A stretch of 64,000 nt of DNA from Bacillus sp. EB01. GTDB lineage: Bacteria; Bacillota; Bacilli; Bacillales; Cytobacillaceae. The stretch's first letter is position 1; each line of letters begins with the position of its first letter. The stretch covers positions 4,934,378 to 4,998,377 of the forward strand of contig NZ_HG964497.1 of assembly GCF_000613125.1 (NCBI RefSeq), given 5' to 3'. The notes below the pieces were generated by a model. The model ran no database searches. It saw only the letters and a list, made by a program, of their open reading frames with translations, and was not told the DNA's origin. Below are positions 1 to 7,731 of this stretch, piece after piece. Both the position numbers and the translations under genes were made by a program.

Positions 1-164
1 ATATGAAGCTCAAGCTCCTTAATCCGGTCGGGAATCGCACCGCGTATTTGTTCCCAGGAGAAAAGAATTTTTTCTCGGATGTCCCTATCATATTGGCTAA
101 AATCTTTTTCAAGGCGTGGTAAAGGTATACCAAGTCTGCTATCATAACTGAAAAACTGTTCCAT
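1..164 (-). CDS. 5' part of an unrecognised gene, cut by the window edge
   Basis: An open frame runs leftward from an ATG at 164 off the window start (54 complete codons, no stop). A good GGAGG ribosome binding site lies about 7 bases upstream of the ATG, which supports a real start. The peptide begins MEQFFSYDSRLGIPLPRLEK and is charged and probably helical, with no membrane segment or motif I recognise. It is followed on the left by sequence I cannot see. It lies upstream of the UspA gene in the opposite sense of transcription order (uspA is transcribed toward it), with only 43 bases between, so the two may form one leftward operon. Function unknown. Confidence 0.55.
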   Translation of the reverse strand, partial: MEQFFSYDSRLGIPLPRLEKDFSQYDRDIREKILFSWEQIRGAIPDRIKELELH

Positions 165-207
165 TCTCTTCCTCCAATCTATCCTTATAGGCAAGGGTTT
201 TATAATT

Positions 208-660
208 CTACGTAAATTCCTTTTCTGTCCTCACCACAAGGACATCACATGGCGCGTGCAGAGTAATATTCTCCGAGACACTTCCAATCAGGAAACGTTC
301 TACCGAATTCATACCAGTGGCGCCGCAGATAATAAGGTCAATATTATTGTTTTGGGCAATATCTTTTGGAATCCTTAACTTTGGAGAACCGAATTCAATG
401 ATATAGTCAACGTCAACAATACCGGCTGATCTGGCTTGCTGTTTATACATGTCCAACAATTCGTTGGCATTTTGTGCAGCTCTGTCAACAAGTCCTTGAC
501 CATATGCTTCAACTAATGAGAATGTACGTGTGTCAATCACATGAACGAGGAGCAATCTGGCTTGATTTCTCGATGCTATCCCAATAGCTTTCTTAAAAGC
601 CAGTTCCGCTGCCTTGGAGCCGTCAACCGCCACAAGGATTTTTTGATAATGGTTCGCCAT
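208..660 (-). CDS. Universal stress protein, UspA family
   Basis: 150-residue cytoplasmic protein. The N-terminus KILVAVDGSKAAELAF is the first beta strand and P-loop-like turn of the Usp fold. Near residues 113-127 the pattern G-2X-G-9X-G-S (GATGMNSVERFLIGS) is the ATP-binding signature, so this is an ATP-binding Usp rather than the non-binding UspA type. The family buffers cells against starvation and stress; the exact partner is unknown. An ATG further upstream (744) is possible, but the one at 660 has a GGGGGA ribosome binding site at correct spacing and fits the family's usual length of 140-150. It is transcribed leftward, away from the small gene at 835. Confidence 0.9.
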   Translation of the reverse strand: MANHYQKILVAVDGSKAAELAFKKAIGIASRNQARLLLVHVIDTRTFSLVEAYGQGLVDRAAQNANELLDMYKQQARSAGIVDVDYIIEFGSPKLRIPKDIAQNNNIDLIICGATGMNSVERFLIGSVSENITLHAPCDVLVVRTEKEFT

Positions 661-834
661 GGACATTCCCCCAAAAAATGAGAGTGCAAACATACATAAT
701 TCCGAAGTGACGAGATGCATGTTTATATAAACCAAATTATACATAAAAAACAGTGCATATGTGTTGGGAAATTCGAAAAAATAAAGAAGTAATCTAATGA
801 TATGGACGAAAAGAACAATTGGAGGAAACTTCTA

Positions 835-996
835 ATGAAGGACAAGAACCAGAATGAGCGCAGCCGTTTTACTATTGAGGAAAAAGGGCTAGAGGAAGTC
901 AGCACCCAGATCATGAATTCCTACAACAGCGGATTTATGGGAGAGCAGGAAGCAAAGACAAGGACGCAGGAAAATCTCCAATCTAAAGGAGAATAA
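835..996 (+). CDS. Small hydrophilic protein of unknown function (53 aa)
   Basis: A 53-residue, highly charged and Gln/Asn-rich peptide (MKDKNQNERSRFTIEEKGLE...) with no membrane segment or signal peptide. The start at 835 is chosen because GGAGG sits 10 bases upstream at 821-825; an in-frame ATG at 802 has no such site. The reading frame ends directly before a strong rho-independent terminator, which supports it as an independent transcription unit. It resembles the many small acidic/Gln-rich proteins of Bacillaceae, some of which are sporulation-associated, but I do not recognise the family and assign no function. Confidence 0.6.
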   Translation: MKDKNQNERSRFTIEEKGLEEVSTQIMNSYNSGFMGEQEAKTRTQENLQSKGE

Positions 997-997
997 C

Positions 998-1024
998 AAA
1001 AAAGCTGCCGAGGCAGCTTTTTTT
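998..1024 (+). terminator. Rho-independent terminator after the 53-aa gene
   Basis: GCTGC (1004-1008) pairs with GCAGC (1013-1017) around a CGAG tetraloop, extended by an A-run/T-run pairing on either side and followed by a T-run. Confidence 0.85.
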
Positions 1025-1026
1025 AT

Positions 1027-1296
1027 GTTTAAGGAATTTATAAATTTCGCGACTGTGGATAACTTTTATTACTGAGCGTATCTACGTCTAGCTCCAGCGC
1101 CTATCGCCTAGCAAACTTCAGGCCTCCTCCCTACGATAAGTCATCATCGAATCGCTAGCGCTCTTCGTGATTCCTATATCTCAGTCGAAGTCCCTCCATT
1201 TTGTACGGCGATGACCACTAAGGAAAGCTCCTTAGAATAATCATCGCAGGGACAGGCGTTCTTTGCCTGTCACGAACGCGCTTGCGCTTTTGTTCT
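1027..1296 (+). repeat. Dispersed repeat element, copy 1
   Basis: Nearly the same sequence recurs at 29326-29761, including a shared 65-base 5' flank that contains TGTGGATAA, then TCTAGCTCC, then a body ending GCGCTTGCGCTTTTGTTCT. Related copies lie at 8750-9006, 9010-9156 and, inverted and diverged, 21936-22036. It contains the small hairpin GACAGGC...GCCTGTC near its 3' end. It sits immediately after a terminator, as do copies 2 and 3. It has no coding potential. The remaining 1297-1490 is non-coding sequence in which I see no convincing gene. Confidence 0.85.
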
Positions 1297-1506
1297 GTGC
1301 AGGGGTCGATATGTCCACCTATAAAAACGATGTTTGGCTATTCTCCACTCCGCCGCCTTGGTTTTTATCATGAGTTTTATAACAGGTCGGGGTATAGACG
1401 GAAAACTATGCCCGGTTTTTTTGTCAGTCAGGGCGGATACCCAATACCATCTTGTGTCCCGTGCATATCCTTTAGTGTACCCAGAAATAAATGAGGAGGA
1501 AATGAG

Positions 1507-1779
1507 TTGAATAATGACTATCAATTAATGGCTGCTCAGCCCCAGGCATTTGGTGTCCATGGCCAGCATGATATGAATGATATGCGCCAACCTTGGGGGT
1601 TTGGACGTTGGGGTAGGCGTCGATGGGGATTTGGATTTGGAGGACCATTCCTTGGTGGTTTCCTTGGCGGACTTGCGGCTGGTGCCCTGATTGGACCTGG
1701 ATATGGATATGGCTATCCTTATCCTTATCCGTATCCTTATTACCCGTATCCTTATTACGGATATCCTTACTACTGGTAA
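1507..1779 (+). CDS. Gly/Tyr/Pro-rich repetitive protein, possibly spore- or envelope-associated
   Basis: 90 residues starting at a TTG with AGGAGG at 1494-1499, seven bases upstream. The middle is rich in Gly, Trp and Arg (FGRWGRRRWGFGFGG), then comes a short hydrophobic Gly/Ala/Leu stretch (about residues 48-63) that could be one membrane or glycine-zipper segment, and the C-terminus is a run of Tyr-Pro/Tyr-Gly dipeptides ending in YYW. The DNA under the tail is itself repetitive (tandem TATCCT-type hexamers). Similar Gly/Tyr-rich tails occur in Bacillus spore-coat and small envelope proteins, so a spore location is plausible, but no specific family is recognised. It is monocistronic, with its own terminator. 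Confidence 0.7.
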   Translation: MNNDYQLMAAQPQAFGVHGQHDMNDMRQPWGFGRWGRRRWGFGFGGPFLGGFLGGLAAGALIGPGYGYGYPYPYPYPYYPYPYYGYPYYW

Positions 1780-1790
1780 ATCTAATTAGT

Positions 1791-1830
1791 GGAGTGCCTG
1801 GCTTCAGCAGGCACTCCGTTTGTTTGCTTT
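1791..1830 (+). terminator. Terminator after the Gly/Tyr-rich gene
   Basis: GGAGTGCCTG (1791-1800) pairs perfectly with CAGGCACTCC (1808-1817) across a 7-base loop, followed by GTTTGTTTGCTTT. Confidence 0.9.
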
Positions 1831-1919
1831 AATTATAAAATTTCCCTGCGATAGCTTCTTTTGTTAAAATAAAAAGGATTGCAGTGCTTGTCAATGAAAA
1901 TGACGTAGGAGGCAATGGG

Positions 1920-3044
1920 ATGAAAATTGGAGTACCAGCAGAAATAAAAAACAATGAAAACAGAGTTGCGATGACACCGGCGGGAGTTGTCAACCTGCTA
2001 AAGTTCGGCCACGAAGTTTATATAGAATCAGGTGGAGGCCTGGGTTCTGGCTTTACTGATGAGGATTACCTGTCTGCTGGGGCACAAATTGTTCCAACAG
2101 CCAGAGAAGCATGGGAAAAGGAAATGGTTATGAAGGTTAAGGAGCCGCTTCCTGAAGAATACAAATATTTTTATGAAGGCTTAATCTTGTTTACATATTT
2201 ACATTTAGCTCCGGAACCAGAATTGACGAAAGCGTTAATTGAAAGCAAGGTAGTCGGGATTGCGTATGAAACTGTCCAACTGCCAAATGGAGCCTTGCCG
2301 CTTCTGACCCCAATGAGTGAAGTAGCTGGGAGGATGGCGGCACAAATAGGGGCTCAATTTCTGGAAAAATTCCATGGTGGACGAGGAATCCTGCTCTCTG
2401 GTGTCCCTGGGGTTCAAAGAGGCACGGTTTCAATTATTGGCGGAGGGGTTGCCGGTACAAATGCAGCGAAAATGGCAATCGGACTTGGCGCCAAAGTTAC
2501 CATCATCGACCTTAATCCTGATCGTCTACGCCAATTGGATGACATTTTTGGTTCGGAAATTACTACCCTCATGTCCAATCCACTTAATATTGCCGAAGCT
2601 GTTAAAGAATCCGATCTGGTCATTGGGGCTGTACTGATACCAGGTGCGAAAGCGCCAAAGCTTGTCACTGAAGAAATGATTAAGTCCATGAGGCCAGGAA
2701 GTGTCGTCGTCGATATCGCTATCGACCAGGGCGGTATTTTTGAAACAACCGACAGAATCACTACACATGATAACCCAACATATATCAAGCACGAGGTTGT
2801 CCATTATGCGGTCGCAAACATGCCAGGTGCAGTACCGAGAACCTCGACAATTGCTTTAACAAACGTGACTGTCCCATACGCACTTCAAATTGCCAATAAA
2901 GGCTTCAAGCAGGCATGCCTTGATAATGAAGCGTTGCTTAAGGGAATCAATACGCTGAATGGATTCGTTACTTATGAGGCTGTTGCTGAAGCGCACGGAT
3001 TAGAATTCAATAATACAAGAAGCCTTCTTGAACAACTTAAATAA
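1920..3044 (+). CDS. ald: Alanine dehydrogenase
   Basis: Catalyses the NAD-dependent, reversible oxidative deamination of L-alanine to pyruvate and ammonium in the cytoplasm; in Bacilli it serves alanine catabolism and sporulation. 374 residues, the normal family length. The N-terminal catalytic part has the conserved [17 protein letters not shown] start, a [10 protein letters not shown] segment with the substrate lysine, and [10 protein letters not shown] with the catalytic-histidine region. The NAD-binding Rossmann motif [12 protein letters not shown] lies near residues 170-181. The start at 1920 has AGGAGG seven bases upstream, and upstream in-frame codons lack a site. It stands alone between two terminators and converges with the peptidase gene on the right. 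Confidence 0.97.
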   Translation: MKIGVPAEIKNNENRVAMTPAGVVNLLKFGHEVYIESGGGLGSGFTDEDYLSAGAQIVPTAREAWEKEMVMKVKEPLPEEYKYFYEGLILFTYLHLAPEPELTKALIESKVVGIAYETVQLPNGALPLLTPMSEVAGRMAAQIGAQFLEKFHGGRGILLSGVPGVQRGTVSIIGGGVAGTNAAKMAIGLGAKVTIIDLNPDRLRQLDDIFGSEITTLMSNPLNIAEAVKESDLVIGAVLIPGAKAPKLVTEEMIKSMRPGSVVVDIAIDQGGIFETTDRITTHDNPTYIKHEVVHYAVANMPGAVPRTSTIALTNVTVPYALQIANKGFKQACLDNEALLKGINTLNGFVTYEAVAEAHGLEFNNTRSLLEQLK

Positions 3045-3049
3045 AAGAG

Positions 3050-3092
3050 AAAGCAGGATGCCGACTAATTAAGCCAACATCCTGCTTTTTTA
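3050..3092. terminator. Bidirectional terminator between ald and the peptidase gene
   Basis: AGCAGGATG (3052-3060) pairs with CATCCTGCT (3078-3086), followed by TTTTTT rightward and with A-rich sequence on the left, so it can serve both convergent genes. Confidence 0.9.
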
Positions 3093-3105
3093 CTTTCGCT
3101 GATTG

Positions 3106-4209
3106 TTACTTTATTATCTGTAATTCTTTCGGGAATTTAGTCAATATTTCCACGCCACCAGCGGTTACATAAACGTCGTCTTCAATCCTGACTCCAGCCA
3201 ATTCAGGAACATAGATGCCTGGTTCAATTGTGAATACCATGCCTTCTTCAATTAAAAGCGGATTTGTTGATGTCAGTGAAGGATATTCATGAATGCTGAT
3301 TCCAAGCCCGTGTCCTAGGCGGTGCGGGAAGTATTCACCATAGCCCGCATCGGCAATTACGTTCCTGGCAGCAAGGTCCACCTCGGAACATGGTGCACCA
3401 GGACGGGATGCCTCAATGGCAGCCAAGTTTGCTTTTAAAACAGTATCGTAGATTTCCTTTTGCTTGTCGTTTATATCTCCATAGGCAACTGTCCTAGTAA
3501 TGTCTGAGCAGTAGCGGTCTACCACCACCCCGAGGTCAAAAAGGACGAGGTCCCCTTTCTGGATTTTGGTTTGGCCAGGATTACCGTGTGGGGATGCGCC
3601 GTTTTTACCTGTAAGGACCATGGTGCTAAAGGACATTTGACTAACGCCCTTTTTCTTTAATTCATATTCAATCGCGGCTAGCACTTCAAGCTCGGTTTTT
3701 CCCTCGCGTATTTCGCTGCTGCCAACTTCGATTGCATAGTCTGCAAGGGAGCACGCTTCGCGTAGCGACTTCATTTCACGTTCGTCCTTTACAAGCCTGA
3801 GTGTTCTCATTCTTTCTTCAGCGGAAAGAATATCGGAGGCATCCGGGAAAAGGCGTTGAATTTCTTCGTATCGTTCCACATTCATATGCTCTTTTTCAAT
3901 TGCAACCCTGCGGATTGAGGCGGAAGTCCGGGCGGCAATTGCCTTATTTATCATTGCCCATGGATTATCCGTATCGTTAAAGCCGATAATTTCATTTTGC
4001 CAGCCTGAATTCCTGGCATCGTTTTTTTCCATGGCTGGGCAAACGAGGAAAGGCTCTTCCTCCTGGAATACAGCCAATGCCAATAACCGTTCATGCGGAT
4101 CTGTGTAATATCCGGACAAATAAAAGACGTTATCAGGAGATGTTAAAAAACAAACATCTATTCCTTGTTCTTTCATCCATGTAGAAAGCTTTGCTAATCT
4201 TTGATTCAT
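3106..4209 (-). CDS. Xaa-Pro dipeptidase/aminopeptidase, M24 family
   Basis: 367 residues: an N-terminal creatinase-like domain (about 1-130) and a C-terminal pita-bread metallopeptidase domain. All five expected metal ligands are visible in order: Asp in LFDLGVV, Asp in CSDITRT, His in HRLGHGLG, Glu in FTIEPGI and Glu in VRIEDDV. It is predicted to be a cytoplasmic Mn/Co-dependent enzyme cleaving peptides with proline in position 2; closest in type to B. subtilis YkvY/YqhT. The start at 4209 is preceded by GGAGG seven bases away; the longer start at 4227 overlaps that site and is rejected. It is a single-gene unit, convergent with ald. Confidence 0.92.
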   Translation of the reverse strand: MNQRLAKLSTWMKEQGIDVCFLTSPDNVFYLSGYYTDPHERLLALAVFQEEEPFLVCPAMEKNDARNSGWQNEIIGFNDTDNPWAMINKAIAARTSASIRRVAIEKEHMNVERYEEIQRLFPDASDILSAEERMRTLRLVKDEREMKSLREACSLADYAIEVGSSEIREGKTELEVLAAIEYELKKKGVSQMSFSTMVLTGKNGASPHGNPGQTKIQKGDLVLFDLGVVVDRYCSDITRTVAYGDINDKQKEIYDTVLKANLAAIEASRPGAPCSEVDLAARNVIADAGYGEYFPHRLGHGLGISIHEYPSLTSTNPLLIEEGMVFTIEPGIYVPELAGVRIEDDVYVTAGGVEILTKFPKELQIIK

Positions 4210-4374
4210 TATGAAACCTCCAGTCAATTTCTATGTACACCATACTATTATACCAATTTTTCTAAGTGATATTGGGTGGTAGTGCCTAAAATTAAGGGTA
4301 TAAGGAAATAGCGGCAGGAAATAGCCGAAAAAAATGGAAAAATATTAATAAACAAGGAGAAAGGGGATTATAAC

Positions 4375-5055
4375 ATGAAAGTTTCATATCATGGCCATTC
4401 AGTAGTGAAAATTACAACCGGAGGCAAGACCATCCTGGTAGACCCGTTCATCAGCTTTAACGGTCTGACAGATTTGAAGGCGGATGAAGAAAAACCAGAT
4501 GTTATTATTCTGTCACATGGGCATAACGATCATGTTGGCGATACCGTCAGCCTCGCAAAAAAGAATGATTCCCTCGTAATCGCAAATCACGAGCTGGCAA
4601 CTTACCTAGGATGGAAGGGAGTAAAAACCCATGGAATGCATATCGGCGGCTCTTACCAATTTGACTTTGGAAGGGTAAAGCTTACCCAGGCTTTTCATGG
4701 TTCAAGTTATGAAACAAATGATAAGCAGTTGGTTTATTGCGGAATGCCAGCCGGCATTTTGGTTATGGCTGAAGGAAAGACCCTTTACCATGCCGGGGAT
4801 ACTGGATTATTCTCGGATATGAAATTAATAGGCGAAAGGCACCCTATTGACTTGGCTTTTCTTCCCATCGGAGACAACTTTACAATGGGACCGGAGGATG
4901 CAGCCTATGCGGCTGAGCTGTTGAATGCAAAACTAGTTGTACCGATGCACTACAATACTTTCCCGCCAATTAAGCAGGATCCGCATGCTTTTGTAGATTT
5001 GCTTAAGGGGGAAAATGGGAGGGTAATGGAACCGGGTGATTCGCTGGAATTGTGA
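4375..5055 (+). CDS. ytkL: UPF0173 metal-dependent hydrolase YtkL
   Basis: 226-residue protein of the metallo-beta-lactamase fold. The metal-binding signature HGHNDH (H-x-H-x-D-H) is near residues 49-54, and later ligands lie in LYHAGDTG and the C-terminal VPMHYNT. The N-terminus [13 protein letters not shown] matches the UPF0173/YtkL family, and the length is typical. The physiological substrate is not known. It is divergent from the peptidase gene, preceded by a purine-rich ribosome binding site (GGAGAAAGGGG), and followed by an array of 52-bp repeats rather than by another gene of an operon. In B. subtilis it is also next to ytoI. Confidence 0.93.
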   Translation: MKVSYHGHSVVKITTGGKTILVDPFISFNGLTDLKADEEKPDVIILSHGHNDHVGDTVSLAKKNDSLVIANHELATYLGWKGVKTHGMHIGGSYQFDFGRVKLTQAFHGSSYETNDKQLVYCGMPAGILVMAEGKTLYHAGDTGLFSDMKLIGERHPIDLAFLPIGDNFTMGPEDAAYAAELLNAKLVVPMHYNTFPPIKQDPHAFVDLLKGENGRVMEPGDSLEL

Positions 5056-5067
5056 GGCCTACCTCCA

Positions 5068-5290
5068 GGGAACCATCTATAATATTCTTCAAGTTTCTGG
5101 GGACATGCAGGTGTTAGCTGTATTGGCAACGTTTTGTGATCAGAAAACACGCGAAATGTAACCAATAGGCCGTATTGACAACGTTTCAGGTTCAGAACAC
5201 ATGCAAAATGTAACCAATAAGCGGTATTGGAAATGTTTTGGGTTCCAGAGACATACGAAATGTATCCAATAGAACGATTGATAAGGTTTC
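5068..5290. repeat. Tandem array of 52-bp units, family A
   Basis: Three clear units start at 5120, 5172 and 5224 (exact 52-base steps), with a diverged unit before and a partial one after. Each begins TATTGG.AACGTTT and ends AAATGTAACCAATA, so every unit has imperfect inverted ends. The same family appears in the opposite orientation at 36861-37016. There is no coding potential. It fills the gap between ytkL and the small membrane protein gene. Confidence 0.85.
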
Positions 5291-5372
5291 ATCCTCAATC
5301 AATGGAAAGCCGTCTTATTTGCTTCGCTATAGCATAATAATGGAACTAGCATAGTGAAGTGGAGGAATCGGA

Positions 5373-5615
5373 ATGAAGAAAAATCGTTTGCTTATCTGTT
5401 TGCTTTTAGCGGTATTGATGGTTTATTATGCGGCTCCCCAGCTGTCGCTCGATTTTTCCAGTGAAGCAGGCGCCTTTACCGCTGCCTGGTCAACTGCAGC
5501 GCTGCTTATCATTAGCGGGAATTTGGCAGGACTTGTAAGAAAGAGCAAGAAACAAGATAAGGGGGCATTGCAAACAAGCAGGAAAAGAATTCAAGCCCGG
5601 GGCAAAAGTCTTTAG
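5373..5615 (+). CDS. Small two-helix membrane protein of unknown function
   Basis: 80 residues with two likely transmembrane segments (about 5-24 and 38-58) and a basic, hydrophilic C-terminal tail (RKSKKQDKGALQTSRKR). The predicted topology has the tail in the cytoplasm by the positive-inside rule. GGAGG lies shortly upstream of the ATG. It lies between ytkL and ytoI. I do not recognise the family and no function is assigned. A short gap of about 100 bases to ytoI without a clear terminator leaves co-transcription possible. Confidence 0.65.
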   Translation: MKKNRLLICLLLAVLMVYYAAPQLSLDFSSEAGAFTAAWSTAALLIISGNLAGLVRKSKKQDKGALQTSRKRIQARGKSL

Positions 5616-5724
5616 CCTATGTTTTTTCGGCTATCCTTCATTGAATCGGGAAATTATTAACCTTATAATAAATAATAGGAAAACCCGCAATGGATAGCGG
5701 AAACAAAAGCAAAGGGTGAAGGTC

Positions 5725-7044
5725 TTGGCAACTAAGCACGAACAAATCCTGCATTATATAGACGAGCTCCCTATCGGAGAAAAAATTTCAGTGCGCCAAA
5801 TCGCCAAGGCGATGAATGTAAGTGAGGGAACAGCATACAGGGCGATAAAAGATGCGGAAAACAAAGGATATGTCAGTACGATTGAACGAGTCGGCACAAT
5901 CAGGATTGAACGGAAGAAAAAAGAAAATATAGAGAAACTGACTTATGCAGAAATCGTCAACATAGTCGAAGGGCAAGTTTTAGGAGGGCGCGCCGGCCTG
6001 CACAAAACATTGAATAAATTCGTCATCGGCGCGATGAAGCTTGAAGCGATGATGCGTTATACTGGCGCCGGAAATCTATTGATTGTCGGAAACAGAATAA
6101 AGGCCCATGAGCATGCACTAAAAGCAGGAGCGGCAGTACTGGTTACTGGTGGCTTTGATACCGAAGAGCATGTTAAGCGCCTGGCGGACAAGCTGCAGAT
6201 GCCGGTCATATCCACAAGCTATGACACATTTACGGTTGCAACGATGATTAACAGGGCGATTTATGACCAGTTGATTAAAAAGGAAATCACCCTTGTCGAG
6301 GATATTCTGACACCGTTGGCGGAAACCGTCTATTTGCGAACAACCGACAGGGCAAGCCAATGGCATATGTTTAACAGGGAAACCAAACATGGGCGTTATC
6401 CCGTTGTGGACCAAAGCATGAAAATCCAAGGAATGGTTACTGCAAAGGACGTCATAGGCCATGATCCTGATACACTGATTGAAAAAGTGATGACTAAGAA
6501 CCCGATGACGGTCAGCGGCAAGACCAGTGTTGCATCAGCGTCCCATATGATGGTATGGGAGGGCATTGAACTTCTTCCTGTCGTCGATGATTCCAACCGG
6601 CTTGAGGGAATCATTAGCCGGCAAGATGTCCTAAAAGCTCTGCAAATGATTCAACGCCAACCGCAGGTGGGAGAAACATTAGATGATATTGTCACGAATC
6701 AGATGACCCTTTCCACAGGCAAAACAAAAGGGGATGACTTTTACCAGATAGAGGTAAGCCCGCAGATGACAAACCATCTCGGAACAATTTCCTATGGAGT
6801 ATTCACTACGATTGTTACAGAAGCAGCAAGCAGGGTATTAAGAGGATACAAAAAAGGTGACCTTGTTGTTGAGAATATGACTATCTACTTTTTAAGGCCC
6901 GTGCAAATTGAAAGCAGCCTTGAAATATATCCGAAAGTTCTTGAAGTAGGAAGGAAATTCGGGAAGGTGGATATCGAGGTATTCAACGAAGGGGTCCTCG
7001 TTGGAAAAGCAATGATGATGTGCCAGCTTATAGACAGGCATTAA
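5725..7044 (+). CDS. ytoI: YtoI: helix-turn-helix, DRTGG, CBS-pair and hot-dog domain protein
   Basis: 439 residues, four modules in order: an N-terminal winged HTH (about 1-65; ISVRQIAKAMNVSEGTAYRAI), a DRTGG domain (about 90-190), two CBS motifs (about 190-305; probably an adenine-nucleotide sensor), and a C-terminal hot-dog/thioesterase-like domain (about 325-439). The combination suggests a ligand- or nucleotide-responsive regulator, but its target is unknown. The TTG at 5725 is chosen over the GTG at 5716 because the ribosome binding site AAAGGGTG overlaps the GTG, and the family starts with MATKHEQIL. It precedes ytpI and nrnA as in B. subtilis. A bidirectional terminator follows. Confidence 0.93.
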   Translation: MATKHEQILHYIDELPIGEKISVRQIAKAMNVSEGTAYRAIKDAENKGYVSTIERVGTIRIERKKKENIEKLTYAEIVNIVEGQVLGGRAGLHKTLNKFVIGAMKLEAMMRYTGAGNLLIVGNRIKAHEHALKAGAAVLVTGGFDTEEHVKRLADKLQMPVISTSYDTFTVATMINRAIYDQLIKKEITLVEDILTPLAETVYLRTTDRASQWHMFNRETKHGRYPVVDQSMKIQGMVTAKDVIGHDPDTLIEKVMTKNPMTVSGKTSVASASHMMVWEGIELLPVVDDSNRLEGIISRQDVLKALQMIQRQPQVGETLDDIVTNQMTLSTGKTKGDDFYQIEVSPQMTNHLGTISYGVFTTIVTEAASRVLRGYKKGDLVVENMTIYFLRPVQIESSLEIYPKVLEVGRKFGKVDIEVFNEGVLVGKAMMMCQLIDRH

Positions 7045-7076
7045 GATTCAAAAGCATTAAGCACGGACTAGAACTG

Positions 7077-7102
7077 AAAAATGCGCCAGCTGGCGCATTT
7101 TT
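7077..7102. terminator. Bidirectional terminator between ytoI and ytpI
   Basis: A 26-base perfect palindrome, AAAAATGCGCCAG/CTGGCGCATTTTT, lies between the two convergent genes and ends in T-runs in both directions. Confidence 0.9.
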
Positions 7103-7106
7103 CAAG

Positions 7107-7409
7107 TTATGCATTCTCTCCTTCTGCCTCCTTGATGGCGTGGGGAAGATAGAATTTATACGACTTAATACCAGACCAGATATTAATTGCTCCCAGAAAA
7201 ATAAAGACGGCAGCAACAATATATGTAACAGTTGTTTTGAACAGAAATAATTGGTTTATGCCAAATGCCAATACAAAGATTCCCAGGGCAATCCCTGATT
7301 TGGATGTGAGCCAAAGTCTTTCCGCGGGACGTCTGCTTCTTACATATTTGACTTTGAAATAAACATAAAAGACAAAAGAAATAATAATGATGAAAACAAG
7401 AACAGGCAT
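7107..7409 (-). CDS. ytpI: YtpI-like membrane protein
   Basis: 100 residues, the same length as B. subtilis YtpI and at the same chromosomal position between ytoI and nrnA. Three hydrophobic segments are visible (about 2-20, 38-55 and 60-80), with basic residues between the first two (KYVRSRRPAERLW), so it is probably an integral membrane protein. Its function is unknown. The ATG at 7409 has GGAGG ten bases upstream; the longer frame from 7475 would run through that site and is rejected. It is convergent with ytoI. Immediately upstream lies a MITE-like element, which may therefore influence its promoter. Confidence 0.85.
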   Translation of the reverse strand: MPVLVFIIIISFVFYVYFKVKYVRSRRPAERLWLTSKSGIALGIFVLAFGINQLFLFKTTVTYIVAAVFIFLGAINIWSGIKSYKFYLPHAIKEAEGENA

Positions 7410-7436
7410 GGTGTGAGAACCTCCATTAAAAGTAGC

Positions 7437-7645
7437 TTTATCCCGCATTAACGGGCTGTATGACCCCCACCTCAAGACCTTAGAGGAATCGAAGAAGCAA
7501 AGGTGGGGATAAAAGCCCGTAAAAGCCCGATTGGTGAAATAAGATTTTTCTTGGGGCTTCAGCCCTTAGAAAAATCAATCGGGCTTTGCGCGACTAACAA
7601 TCAGTGGGTGGATGAAGCCCCCCACTGATTGAAGTTTCACTTTAT
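7437..7645. mobile_element. MITE-like multi-hairpin element flanked by TTTAT
   Basis: About 205 bases of almost continuous secondary structure bounded by direct TTTAT (7437-7441 and 7641-7645). Hairpins in order: CCCG/CGGG (7442-7455); CCCCACCTC/AGGTGGGG (about 7464-7508); a long compound hairpin (7522-7587) whose outer arms AAAGCCCGATT/AATCGGGCTTT and inner arms GATTTTTCT/AGAAAAATC are perfect; and AATCAGTGGG/CCCACTGATT (7599-7630). No open frame. A shorter relative lies at 23964-24043. The architecture resembles non-autonomous elements such as B. cereus bcr1 or palindrome-associated IS200/IS605 derivatives; that assignment is inference. Confidence 0.7.
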
Positions 7646-7731
7646 ATACCATTTTAACCGGAAATGACGATGAGCGCTACCATGCACTTTCCATCTCGCT
7701 GGAGAGGAAGCATAAGGAAAAGGAGTTTATT

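Noticed and set aside
1270-1524. 84-codon minus-strand and 70-codon plus-strand frames before the Gly/Tyr-rich gene
   Set aside because: They overlap each other, start or end inside the dispersed repeat, and neither has a ribosome binding site at a usable distance.
5120-5275. CRISPR array
   Set aside because: Period is regular, but the units are degenerate along their whole length, have no alternation of identical repeats with unique spacers, and no cas genes are nearby. The same applies to 28388-28607 and 36861-37016.
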